Part shown: positions 25,128-33,860 of the stretch, in pieces
Layout of the letters: every line of letters starts with the position of its first letter
How positions within the stretch are numbered: the first letter of the stretch is position 1
NCBI GenBank assembly: GCA_963797635.1
Contig: CAWCPZ010000002.1
Location: forward strand, 1-64,000
DNA length: 64,000 bases
Direction: 5' to 3'
Source: JAOUEA01 sp963797635
GTDB lineage: Bacteria > Actinomycetota > UBA4738 > HRBIN12
Made by a program: the position numbers and the translations under genes
Notes under the pieces: model-generated
Seen by the model: only the letters and a program-made list of their open reading frames with translations
What the model was told of the DNA's origin: nothing
The model's database searches: none

Positions 25128-25900
25128 TCAGATCCGGGATCTCAACACGTCGAACTCGCAGCCTGGCGAGGACGGGTCGAAGCCGTGCTCGATCAGCCAG
25201 CGGACCGCCAGCAGGCTTCGCAGCGACCACCACGCGCGGATCACGTCGAGGTCGACGTCGGTGCCGTAGCCGGCGACGACGTCGCCAAGGTGCTCCTCGT
25301 GTCCGAGCGTCAAGCTGGCGAGGTCGTACAGGGCATCGCCCTGGGCCGCCTCGGACCAGTCGATCACGCCGGTGATCTCGTCACCGTCGACGAACACGTG
25401 GGTGATCTGCAGGTCGCCGTGCATGAACACCGGTGTCCACGGCCGGAGCGCAGCCTCGGCGACCTGGCGATTGCGCGTGACCAGGTCGGTGGGAAGGACG
25501 CCGTTCGTGACGAGCCACTCGCATTCGCCGTCGAGGTGCGATGCGATCTCGTCGAGGCTCCGACCGGGCCATGGCGGCAGCGGCGCGTCGTGCAGCATCC
25601 GTGCGGCGGCACCGGCCGCGGCCCACGCCGCCGACGACGCGGTCGACGGCTCGCCGAGGCGGCCGAGTGCCGTCCCTGGGAGGGCGGCGAGCGCGAGCAC
25701 GGGCGGCTTCCGCCACAGGACCTCCGGGTCGGGATCGGCGCCATGGCCATCGCCTCGACCTCGACGTCGGTGCGCGTCTGATCAGCGTCGATCTTCAGGA
25801 ACACGTCGCCGACGCGCAGGGTCGCGCGCTCGTGATGGGCGACGACGACCTCGACCTCTTCCACGTCGGCCATTTTCGCGGGGATGACCACCGACGTCAC
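25128..25900 (-). CDS. Aminoglycoside-phosphotransferase-like kinase, one frame break
   Basis: A small-molecule kinase of the APH/choline-kinase fold. GTG 25900 opens a frame with VIPAKMADVEEVEVVVAHHE and GDVFLKIDADQ, the ATP-binding strands with a Lys. At about 25725-25735 one base is missing; the next frame carries PEVLWRKPPVLALAALPG, the catalytic loop MHGDLQITHVFVDG and the metal-binding VIDWSEA. In the catalytic loop the usual Asn is His, which is unusual. About 257 residues rebuilt. The substrate, antibiotic or metabolite, cannot be told. Confidence 0.7.
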
Positions 25901-26007
25901 CGGGTCTCATCCCATTCGAGGAGCATTCCGGAACTGCTCGGTCTCGTTCGACCGGGCATCGGACGGAGACATAGAATCGCTGCCTGTCAGCTGGAGGGGG
26001 ATTCGTC

Positions 26008-26478
26008 ATGACGAGCGAGGAATGGGCACTTGCAGTGACTGTCTTCTTCTCGGGGCTCGCGGCTGGCCTCTTGGGGACGCTGTGCACGATCATGCGCCCG
26101 ATGCTGGCAGCGATGGACGGCCGGGACTTCCGGAACTTCATGGAAGCGTTCCTTCGATACGCGGACAACGGCTTGGGAAAGGTGTACAACCTTGCCTGGG
26201 CGCTCGTGCCCGTCGTCGGGCCGATCGTCGCGCTCGTGCTCCTCTGGGACGATCCCGGCTCCACCTCGTTCATCCTCACCGCGATCGGGCTGGGGATCGT
26301 GCTCGTCGGTATCTGGCTCGTCTCCAACGTGTGGAAGACCCCGACCTACAAGGTGATCTTGGCCTGGGACCCCGACGCGATGCCGCCGGACTGGGAGGCG
26401 GTACGGCAGCGATACTTCACGATCAACTGGATCCAGCTCGCGACGACTGGGCGGCGTCGCCGTCACGGTGTGCCCTGA
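26008..26478 (+). CDS. DUF1772-like membrane protein
   Basis: 156 residues with three to four membrane helices: ALAVTVFFSGLAAGLLGTLC, a middle segment LVPVVGPIVALVLLW and LTAIGLGIVLVGIWLVSNVW. The pattern, including DFRNFMEAFLRYADNGLGKV before helix 2 and RYFTINWIQ before helix 4, matches DUF1772 (anthrone-oxygenase-like). The last ten residues are Arg-rich and non-typical; one missing base near 26450 would extend the protein by a hydrophobic end. GGAGGGGG lies 8 bases before the ATG. Confidence 0.65.
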   Translation: MTSEEWALAVTVFFSGLAAGLLGTLCTIMRPMLAAMDGRDFRNFMEAFLRYADNGLGKVYNLAWALVPVVGPIVALVLLWDDPGSTSFILTAIGLGIVLVGIWLVSNVWKTPTYKVILAWDPDAMPPDWEAVRQRYFTINWIQLATTGRRRRHGVP

Positions 26479-26528
26479 TCCTGTCCGAGTCATTCGGTCG
26501 TCGCTTGGCACTCGGTAGGGTTGTCCCG

Positions 26529-27035
26529 ATGTCGAGGGTCTTGGTGACTGGCATGTCGGGGACCGGCAAGTCCGCTGCGCTCGCCGAACTTGGCCGACGT
26601 GGTTATCGCGTCGTCGAGACCGATGAGCCCGGCTGGAGCGAGTATCACGAGTACGTTGATCCCACCGACGAGTTGCACCGTGGGGAGTGGCTCTGGGTCG
26701 AGGAACGGATCACCGAGCTGCTGGCCGCCGCCGATGATGATCGCTCGCTCTTCGTCGAAGGGTGCGTGAGGAACCAGTCGAAGTTCTACGACCGTTTCGA
26801 CGCGGTCGTCCTGCTCAGTGCCCCTGCCGACGTGATCCTTGACCGGATCGCGCGCAGAACGACGAACAACTACGGGAAGGCTCCAGTGGAACGAGCGATG
26901 ATCCTGGATGACCTCGCCATGGTCGAGCCGCTCCTCCGGGAGGGCTGCACGCATGAGCTGGATGCAAGCCGACCGCTCGCTGAGGTCGTTGCTGACCTCG
27001 TCGCGATCGCGTCGCGCCCGGTGACGACGTCCTAG
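26529..27035 (+). CDS. P-loop kinase-like ATPase
   Basis: 168 residues with a P-loop GMSGTGKSAALAELGRRGYR at the very start and a later DRSLFVEGCVRNQSKFYDRF and ILDRIARRTTNNYGKAP lid region. This resembles the AAA_18/shikimate- or adenylate-kinase-like family of small-molecule kinases. A TAGGGT box lies 7 nt upstream of the ATG, suggesting a leaderless or near-leaderless mRNA. Substrate unknown. Confidence 0.75.
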   Translation: MSRVLVTGMSGTGKSAALAELGRRGYRVVETDEPGWSEYHEYVDPTDELHRGEWLWVEERITELLAAADDDRSLFVEGCVRNQSKFYDRFDAVVLLSAPADVILDRIARRTTNNYGKAPVERAMILDDLAMVEPLLREGCTHELDASRPLAEVVADLVAIASRPVTTS

Positions 27036-27077
27036 GGACACATGACCACATCGATCCGCCAAGGCGAGGAGGGCACG

Positions 27078-27422
27078 ATGAGCAACGAGGAAGTGGCACC
27101 TGAGACGAGAGGTGTCGCGGTGCAGGAACTGGCAACGGTTGACCTTGCCCGCGAGATCGAGGGCATGGCAGGGCACCAACTTCGGATGCGGATGGTGACC
27201 ATCGAGCCTGGAGGCGTCTTCGGCCCGATCCACGACCATCGAGGCAGACCAGGCACCGTCTACATCTTGCAGGGAACGATCACCGACCATCGGGACGGGG
27301 TCGCTACGGACTATGGGCCGGGAGTGGGCTGGCCCGAGGATCGGAACACGGTCCACTGGCTCGAGAACAGGGGAACGAGTCCGGCGGTGGAGATCTCGGT
27401 CGATATCGTCACGCAAGCGTGA
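27078..27422 (+). CDS. Cupin-domain protein
   Basis: 114 residues forming one cupin barrel. Motif 1 is GGVFGPIHDHRGRPGTVYILQG, with metal-ligand His pair and Glu replaced by Gly/Thr positions; motif 2 is GPGVGWPEDRNTVHWLENRG with the last His. ATG 27078 is chosen over ATG 27042 because GAGGAGG precedes it at good spacing. Single cupins of this sort are enzymes or binding proteins; the function is not clear. Confidence 0.75.
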   Translation: MSNEEVAPETRGVAVQELATVDLAREIEGMAGHQLRMRMVTIEPGGVFGPIHDHRGRPGTVYILQGTITDHRDGVATDYGPGVGWPEDRNTVHWLENRGTSPAVEISVDIVTQA

Positions 27423-27543
27423 GTTGATGTCGCGCCCGAGCGTTCCTCTCCCGGGCCGGCCGAGACGAACCGCCCCCAGGTGCCGCTCGTAGACCTTCTG
27501 GACCGTGGCATGCGGCACACGGACCGAGGAGGAGGGGACGAGC

Positions 27544-27975
27544 ATGGCAGAGCCGAGCTTGTACGAACGACTGGGCGGCGTGTTCGCCATCGCTGCGGTG
27601 GTCGACCACTTCAGCGATGCGGTCGTTCAGAACCCCATGGTCGGCCAAGCATCGAAGAACCCTGAGCTTCGTGAGTGGCATACCGATCAACTGGACCGGC
27701 TGCCAGGGCTGAAGTTCATGCGCACCCTGTGGGTGTGCAACGTCGCCGGTGGCCCCTTCACGTTCGCTGCCACGAAGCCAGGGAGTACCCCCCTCGGGCT
27801 GGAAGAGGCCCATCGCGACCTCCACATCACCCCCGGGGAATTCGATGAGGTCGCGGCGGAGCTGGGACGCACGCTCGATCACTTCGGGGTTCCTGCGCGT
27901 GAGAAGGATGAAGTCCTGGGGGCCTTCGCGGCGCACAAAGGGGAAGTCACCGAGGGATCGATGGCGTCGGCCTAG
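27544..27975 (+). CDS. Truncated hemoglobin, group I-like
   Basis: 143 residues: PSLYERLGGVFAIAAVVDHF, NPMVGQASKNPELREWHTDQ and the F-helix region LEEAHRDLHITPGEFDEVAA with the likely proximal His, then LDHFGVPAREKDEVLGAF. This is the 2-on-2 globin pattern of group I truncated hemoglobins, which bind O2 and NO and help detoxify NO. The start is set by GAGGAGGGG before ATG 27544. Cytoplasmic. Confidence 0.8.
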   Translation: MAEPSLYERLGGVFAIAAVVDHFSDAVVQNPMVGQASKNPELREWHTDQLDRLPGLKFMRTLWVCNVAGGPFTFAATKPGSTPLGLEEAHRDLHITPGEFDEVAAELGRTLDHFGVPAREKDEVLGAFAAHKGEVTEGSMASA

Positions 27976-27999
27976 GAGGGGCGCGTCCTGGCGGCGCGG

Positions 28000-28005
28000 T
28001 AGCAT
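28000..28005 (+). promoter_or_regulatory. -10 box (TAGCAT), leaderless geometry
   Basis: TAGCAT ends 6 nt before the GTG of holA at 28012. Confidence 0.5.
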
Positions 28006-28011
28006 CCGGAC

Positions 28012-28945
28012 GTGAGCCCGGCCGACACCTCCGTGACCCTCCTGTGGGGCGAGGACGACTACCTGCTGCGCGAGGCCGCGCTGGCCCGACTCGGCGATGT
28101 CCGCGCCACCGAGATCGACGCCGCGGAATGGCAGGGTGGGGAGCTCCAGGACCTGGCGACCCCGTCCCTGTTCGGCGAAGCCCGGGCGCTCATGATCACC
28201 GACGCCCGGTCGCTCACGAAGGACGCGCTGGGGGAGCTCGGTCACTACCTCGAGGCGCCCGACCCCGACGCCACCCTGGTGATCTGTTGTCAGGTCGCCG
28301 AACGCGGCAAGGTCCCGGCGGCCCTCCAGAAGCTGGTGAAGCCGGTCGGCACGATCACCCAGGTGGCGATCGCCCGCAAGGAGCTCGAGCCCTGGCTCGC
28401 CGGTCGCGCGAAGAAGCTCGGCGTCGACCTCCAGATCCCCGGAGCGCGGGCCCTGGTCGAGACGCTGGGGGAGGAGCCCGGCCAGCTCGTGGCGGCCCTC
28501 CAGCAGCTCGCCGGCGCCTATCCCGGACAGAAGATCACCCCGCAGATCGTGGCCCAGCAGTTCCGAGGGCTGGGTGAGCAGAAGGTGTGGGACCTGTGCG
28601 ACCGCGCGTTCTCCAAGGACCTGCCCGGCGCGATCCGTTCCTTGAAGTCCATCGAAGCCGGGCGGCGACGATCCGCTGAAGACCCTGGGCGGCATCGCGA
28701 GCCGGATACGCGATCTGATCAAGGTCCGCGCGCTGCCCGACCGCACCTCACCCGCGCAGGTCGCCAAGGAGGCCGGGCTCCGGTTCGACTGGCAGGCCAG
28801 GCGCTACCAGCAGCAGGCGCGGAACTTCTCGATGGCGCAGCTGCTGGTCCTGCACGAACGCATCACCGACGCCGACCTCGCGTTGAAGTCCGGCGGAACC
28901 GGCGACGTCATCATGCCCGTGCTGATCGCCGCGATCGCGGCGTAG
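28012..28945 (+). CDS. holA: DNA polymerase III delta subunit, one frame break
   Basis: The delta subunit of the clamp loader opens the beta clamp. The N-terminus TLLWGEDDYLLREAALARL and AATPSLFGEARALMITDAR-type segment fit HolA; the middle reads VIARKELEPWLAGRAKKLG-like. The frame is lost at about 28660-28666 (one G too many) and continues as DDPLKTLGGIASRIRDLIKV, then DWQARRYQQQARNFSMAQL to TAG 28945. About 310 residues, the usual length. holA next to rpsT on the opposite strand is a common bacterial arrangement. Confidence 0.85.
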
Positions 28946-28950
28946 AGGGC

Positions 28951-29220
28951 TTACTCGGCGCCGACGGTGTTGGCGGCCTTGACCAGGCGGCTCTTGCGGC
29001 GGGCGGCCGTCTTCTTGTGGACGATGCCCTTGCTGGCGGCCTTGTCCAGGGCGCGAGAGGCCTCGAGGGCCGAGGCCTGCGCGGCGTCGGCGTCGCCGTC
29101 GGCGATGGCCGACTGGACCTTCTTCGTGGAGGTCTTCAGCGAGGTGCGAACGGCCTTGTTCCGCTCGTTCCGCACCAGGTTCTGCTTGTTCCGTTTGATC
29201 TGTGACTTGATGTTCGCCAT
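28951..29220 (-). CDS. rpsT: 30S ribosomal protein S20
   Basis: 89 residues, Lys/Arg-rich and all helical: MANIKSQIKRNKQNLVRNER, KAVRTSLKTSTKKVQSAI, and the C-terminal GIVHKKTAARRKSRLVKA. S20 binds 16S rRNA at the body of the 30S subunit. ATG 29220 gives the canonical MANIKSQ start. It converges on holA (5-bp gap) and diverges from lepA; a TAGACT about 11 nt before the ATG may be its -10 box. Confidence 0.95.
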   Translation of the reverse strand: MANIKSQIKRNKQNLVRNERNKAVRTSLKTSTKKVQSAIADGDADAAQASALEASRALDKAASKGIVHKKTAARRKSRLVKAANTVGAE

Positions 29221-29306
29221 ATCGACCGGTGAGTCTACCAGCGGCTCGGGCAGCCGCTTCCGGCCACCGGGCTCCCGCATGCTTCAGGCCCGTACCATGG
29301 TCGGTC

Positions 29307-31121
29307 GTGACCACCGACACTTCCCACATCCGCAACTTCTGCATCGTGGCGCACATCGACCACGGGAAATCGACGCTGGCCGACCGCCTGCTGGAGGTCA
29401 CCCACACGGTCGAGGGCCGCGACATGCGGGCCCAGTACCTGGACAAGATGGACCTGGAGCGCGAGCGCGGCATCACGATCAAGGCGCAATCGGTCCGCCT
29501 GGCGCACGAGGGCTACGAGCTCAACCTGATCGACACCCCCGGGCACGTCGACTTCACGTACGAGGTCTCCCGTTCCCTCGCAGCGTGTGAGGGCGCCGTG
29601 CTGCTGGTCGATGCCGCCCAGGGCCTGGAGGCCCAGACGCTGGCGAACTACCACCTGGCGCGCGACGCGGGATTGGTCATCGTGCCGGCGCTCAACAAGA
29701 TCGACCTGCCCGCGGCCGAGCCCGAGCAACGAACGAAGGAACTCGCCGCGCTGCTCGACTGCGATCCGGACGACATCCTGCACATCAGCGCGAAGTCCGG
29801 TGCCGGGGTCGACGCGCTGCTCGCGGCCGTGATCGACCGGGTGCCGCCGCCGGTGGGCGACCCCACGAAGCCGTTACAGGCGCTGATCTTCGACTCGATG
29901 TTCGATGCCTACCGCGGCGTGATCACCTACGTCCGGGTCAAGGAGGGCGAGCTCCCCTCGAACGCTCGCATCAAGATGTTCGCGACCCGTGTGGAGTCCG
30001 AGGCCGAGGAGACCGGCGTCAACGCGCCCGAGCCCACGCCCGTCGACAAGCTCGGCCCGGGGGAGGTGGGCTACCTCGTCACCGGACTGAAGGACGTGCA
30101 CCAGGCCAAGGTGGGCGACACGATCACGCTCGCCGGCAAGGGCGGCGCCACCGAGCAGCTCCCCGGCTACCGCGAGCCCAAGCCCATGGTGTGGTCGGGC
30201 CTGTTCCCGGCCGAAGGCGGCGACTACTCCGAGCTCCGCGAAGCCCTCGACCGGCTGAAGCTGTCCGACGCCGCCCTGCACTACGAACCCGAGGTGTCCA
30301 CCGCGCTGGGGTTCGGGTTCCGCTGCGGGTTCCTCGGCCTGCTGCACATGGACATCGTGAAGGAGCGGCTGGAGCGAGAGTTCAACCTGGAGTTGATCGC
30401 GACCGCGCCGAACGTCGAGTTCCGCGTGCACCGCGGCGACGAGCTGGAGATCGTGCACAACCCGGCGGAGATGCCGGCGCCCGGCACGTACGACTCGATC
30501 GAAGAGCCGATGGTCTACGCCACGATGATCACGCCGGCCGACTACCTCGGCGCCGTGATGGAGACGAGCCAGAGCCGCCGCGGCGAGATGGTCGACATGA
30601 GCTACATCACGCCCGAACGCGTCGAGATCCACTACGTGCTGCCGCTGGCCGAGATCGTGTTCGACTTCTTCGATCAGCTGAAGTCGCGCACGAAGGGCTA
30701 CGCGAGCCTCGACTACGAACCGTGGGGCTACCAGGAGGCGAACCTGGTCCGCGTCGACGTCCTGCTGCACGGCGAGCCGGTCGACGCGTTCAGCACGATC
30801 GTGCACCGCGACAAGGCCTACACCTACGGCAAGCAGATGGTCGAACGTCTGAAGGACCTGATCCCGCGCCAGCTGTTCGACGTGGCGATCCAGGCGGCGA
30901 TCGGCGCCAAGATCATCGCCCGCGAGACCGTCAAGGCCAAGCGCAAGGACGTCACGGCCAAGTGCTACGGCGGTGACATCAGCCGCAAGCGCAAGCTGCT
31001 CGAACAGCAGAAGAAGGGCAAGGCGCGCATGCGCCGGGTCGGGCGGGTCGACGTGCCGCAGGAAGCCTTCATCGCCGCGCTGCGGGTGGAGGACGGCAGC
31101 AAGCGGGACACGAAGAAGTGA
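29307..31121 (+). CDS. lepA: Elongation factor 4 (LepA)
   Basis: 604 residues, intact. A translational GTPase that back-translocates or aids ribosome assembly. G1 is AHIDHGKSTLADRLLE, G2 lies in ERGITIKAQSVRL, G3 is DTPGHVDF and G4 NKIDLP. The LepA-specific C-terminal domain (ARETVKAKRKDVTAKCYGGD, KRKLLEQQKKGKARMRRVG) is complete. GTG 29307 is chosen from protein alignment; a TACCAT box lies 8 nt upstream. The stop overlaps hemW (GTGA). Confidence 0.95.
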   Translation: MTTDTSHIRNFCIVAHIDHGKSTLADRLLEVTHTVEGRDMRAQYLDKMDLERERGITIKAQSVRLAHEGYELNLIDTPGHVDFTYEVSRSLAACEGAVLLVDAAQGLEAQTLANYHLARDAGLVIVPALNKIDLPAAEPEQRTKELAALLDCDPDDILHISAKSGAGVDALLAAVIDRVPPPVGDPTKPLQALIFDSMFDAYRGVITYVRVKEGELPSNARIKMFATRVESEAEETGVNAPEPTPVDKLGPGEVGYLVTGLKDVHQAKVGDTITLAGKGGATEQLPGYREPKPMVWSGLFPAEGGDYSELREALDRLKLSDAALHYEPEVSTALGFGFRCGFLGLLHMDIVKERLEREFNLELIATAPNVEFRVHRGDELEIVHNPAEMPAPGTYDSIEEPMVYATMITPADYLGAVMETSQSRRGEMVDMSYITPERVEIHYVLPLAEIVFDFFDQLKSRTKGYASLDYEPWGYQEANLVRVDVLLHGEPVDAFSTIVHRDKAYTYGKQMVERLKDLIPRQLFDVAIQAAIGAKIIARETVKAKRKDVTAKCYGGDISRKRKLLEQQKKGKARMRRVGRVDVPQEAFIAALRVEDGSKRDTKK

Positions 31122-32249
31122 CCGACGGCGACGAGCGCGCCGAGGAACCGGTCGGCATCTACGTCCACGTTCCGTTCTGTCTCACCCGGTGCGGCTACTG
31201 CGACTTCAACGCCTACGCCGGCCTGGACCACCTGGCACCTCGCTACCTGCGAGCGCTGATGGCCGAGGCGGCGCTCGCCGTCCCGGCGTGGGACGGGGCG
31301 GCGGTCGACGAGCGTGTTCCTCGGGGGCGGCACGCCGACGATGCAGACGCCGGAGGATCTCGCATCGCTCCTGGTCCACCTTCGCGAGACCTTCGACGTG
31401 GCGGCCGACGCCGAGATCACCACGGAGGCGAACCCCGACACCGTGGACGAGGCCTCCCTCCGTGCGCTGCGCGGCGCCGGGTACGAACGCCTGTCGATGG
31501 GCGCCCAGTCGTTCGACGTGGCGGTGCTGGCGTCGCTCGAACGGCTGCACTCGCCCGACAGCGTGCGCGCCGCGTTCGCGGCTGCCCGCGCCGCCGGGTA
31601 CGACAACGTGAACCTCGACCTGATCTACGGCGCGAACGGCGAGACGATCGATTCCTGGGAACGGACGCTGCACGAGACGATCGCGCTGGCGCCCGAGCAC
31701 ATCAGCGCCTACGCGCTCACCGTGGAACCGGCCACACCGCTCGGTCGCGCCGTGGCGAGCGGCGCCACGCCCGAGCCCGATCCCGACCTGCAGGCCGACA
31801 TGTTCGGTGTGGCCTGCGAACAGCTCGCTGCCGCCGGCTATCGCCACTACGAGGTCTCCAACTGGGCCAAGCCGGGGTTCGAATGCCGTCACAACCTCGG
31901 CTACTGGGAGCGTCGGCCCTACCTCGGTCTCGGCGCCGGCGCGCATTCCTACCGCGACGACCATCGCTGGTGGAACACCCGCCCGCCCGAGGAGTACATG
32001 GAGCGCGTCGAACGCGGCGAACTCCCGGTCGGGGGAGAGGAGCATCTCGACCCCTCCGACGCCTACCTCGAAGAGGTGTTCCTGCGCATGCGCATCCTCG
32101 AAGGGATCCCGTCCAGCTGGATCGACGAGCAGGTGTCGGCGCCGTTCATCGAGAGCGGTCTGATCGCCGACGAGTTCGGCACGCTGGTGCCCACCGAGCG
32201 CGGCATGCTGCTGCTGAACGAACTGGTCCTGGCCCTCACGGCCAAGTAG
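31118..32249 (+). CDS. hemW: HemW-type radical SAM protein, one frame break
   Basis: Heme chaperone/coproporphyrinogen-III-oxidase-like radical SAM protein. The 4Fe-4S motif is PFCLTRCGYCDFNAYAG. The frame breaks at about 31308-31314 (one C too many) and continues with FLGGGTPTMQTPEDLASLL, the SAM-binding GGGTP, then YERLSMGAQSFD, GYDNVNLDLIYG and GLGAGAHSY. About 376 residues rebuilt. It usually follows lepA in actinobacteria, and the GTG overlaps the lepA stop. HemW binds heme and inserts it into respiratory enzymes. Confidence 0.88.
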
Positions 32250-32263
32250 CTGGCGTGGCGAGA

Positions 32264-33196
32264 TCAGCCGAACGGGTCGAGGTCGAGCGGTCCACAACGA
32301 TCGGGTCGCTGGAACGCGGGTGCCACGAAGTCGACCGGGACCGAGCCGTCGGAGCGATCGACCAGCGCGAGCACGCCATCGGTGTCGAGCGCGAACCGGG
32401 TGCGATGGATCTGCTTCGGACCGTTCGAGTCGACGGGATGCAGGGTCCACACCGACGACAGGACGGTGTCGCCCGGCCAGTCCTGACAGCGGATGCTGCC
32501 GGCGAACCCTTCGTCGCCCCCGCCCGTGAACGTCGCCGGTCGACCCGGTCGGAATCCGGCCTCAGGATGTCCGACGGCTCCCACCACCGCGACGGCCAAC
32601 GCTGTCCCGGTCGAACATCGGGACGATGGTCACGATCCGATACTGCGGCGTGCTCGACGGCGTGAGCATGACGAAGACCTCCGACCACCCGTCGGCGTTG
32701 AGTCGACCGCCCGGTCGGCGACGGATCGCACCCACCCCGACAGGGGAACGGGGCCCAGACGTCCGCCAGCCCGTCGCCGTCCGTGTCCGCGGCGGCGATC
32801 GACGACCCTTCGAAGGCGTCAGGACACCCATCCTCTCCGTACCGTTCCGCGAGCCACACCGCTCCTGTGTGATCGCCGAACAGGACGCGAGGGAGCTTCG
32901 AGACGCCACACAGCCGGAACGGCAACCCGATGTCCAGCCCGACGCCGGGGGTTCGGGGGTTCCGGCTGGATGACCGGTGGAGGCGGCAGGTTCGGCCCGG
33001 AACGCCAGCCGAAGGAACGTGAACCCCCCACGGTCCCTGCCAGGACGACGATCGCGAGCGCCGCGGCCGTGGCCCGACGACTGACCCGCCGCCGCCCTCG
33101 GCGCCGATCGATCTCGCGCATCAGGTCGGGGGCTGCGTCGCTCGCCGGACTGAGGCGACGGAGTTCCTCGGTGAGCCGTTCATCGAGGCCGGGCAT
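32264..33196 (-). CDS. Anti-sigma-like membrane protein with Asp-rich sensor domain, three frame breaks
   Basis: ATG 33196 starts MPGLDERLTEELRRLSPASD, a short cytoplasmic part, then one membrane span (ATAAALAIVVLAGTVGGS). The exterior part is spread over further frames, joined at about 32950, 32735 and 32600 by single-base corrections: LAERYGEDGCPDAFEGSS, then AADTDGDGLADVWAPF (a Ca-binding-like DxDxDG loop), GWSEVFVMLTPSSTPQYRIV, and GFAGSIRCQDWPGDTVLSSV to the stop. It overlaps the end of an ECF sigma gene, so it is probably its membrane anti-sigma factor. No canonical zinc-binding anti-sigma motif is visible. Function inferred from context. Confidence 0.5.
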
Positions 33197-33729
33197 GATC
33201 CGCCTCCTCAGGGTCGTCGTGGATCGTGAGCGCGGCTGCGAGCGTCTGCCGAGCTCGGAACGCGCTGGTCTTCACGGTCCCCTCACTGACGCCGAGCGCC
33301 GCGGCGGTCTCGGCCGTGTCCAGGCCGAGGTAGTAGCGGCACGAGACCACCTCGCGTTGACGGCGAGGGAGCGAAGCCACGGCCTCCTGCAGGTCGAGCA
33401 AGCTCGTCGGGCACCTGCCACGCCGCGTCGCTCCGCAGTCGTTCCTTCGCCCGGGACTCGGCGCGCCGGCGCCGCAGCGCACTCCTGGACAGGTTCATCG
33501 ACACCGTGGTGACCCAGGCGGCGAGGTTGTCGATGTCGGTTCCGCGTTCACTTCGTTCCCACGCACGAGCGAGTGCCTCCTGGACGGCGTCTTCCGCGGC
33601 CGCGCGGCTCCCGACGACCAGCGTCAGCGCACCGACGATGCGCGGGTAGGTCTCCCGCAGGAAGCGTGCGATGTCCGACTCCTCGAGCAAGGGCTCCTCC
33701 GTGGTCCTGCGATCCGGTCGCACCCACAT
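33180..33729 (-). CDS. ECF sigma factor (sigma-70 family), one frame break
   Basis: Region 2 reads RFLRETYPRIVGALTLVVGS, AEDAVQEALARAWERSE and NLAAWVTTVSMNLSRSALRR. At 33400-33401 one extra base shifts the frame, and region 4 follows: LLDLQEAVASLPRRQREVVS, CRYYLGLDTAETAAALGVSE, GTVKTSAFRARQTL. About 180 residues, the SigE-like ECF size. The last codons overlap the anti-sigma start by 17 bp. Its signal is unknown. Confidence 0.8.
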
Positions 33730-33860
33730 GACGCCCGACGCGCGCGTTTCGTTGACGGATCGTCACACGGCTTGCAGGGTTTCGCCTTCACGACACCCTA
33801 TGCTGGGTGCGCTCCGTTCCCTCCCGATGGACGGATCCAGCCGATCACCGCAACGAAAGG

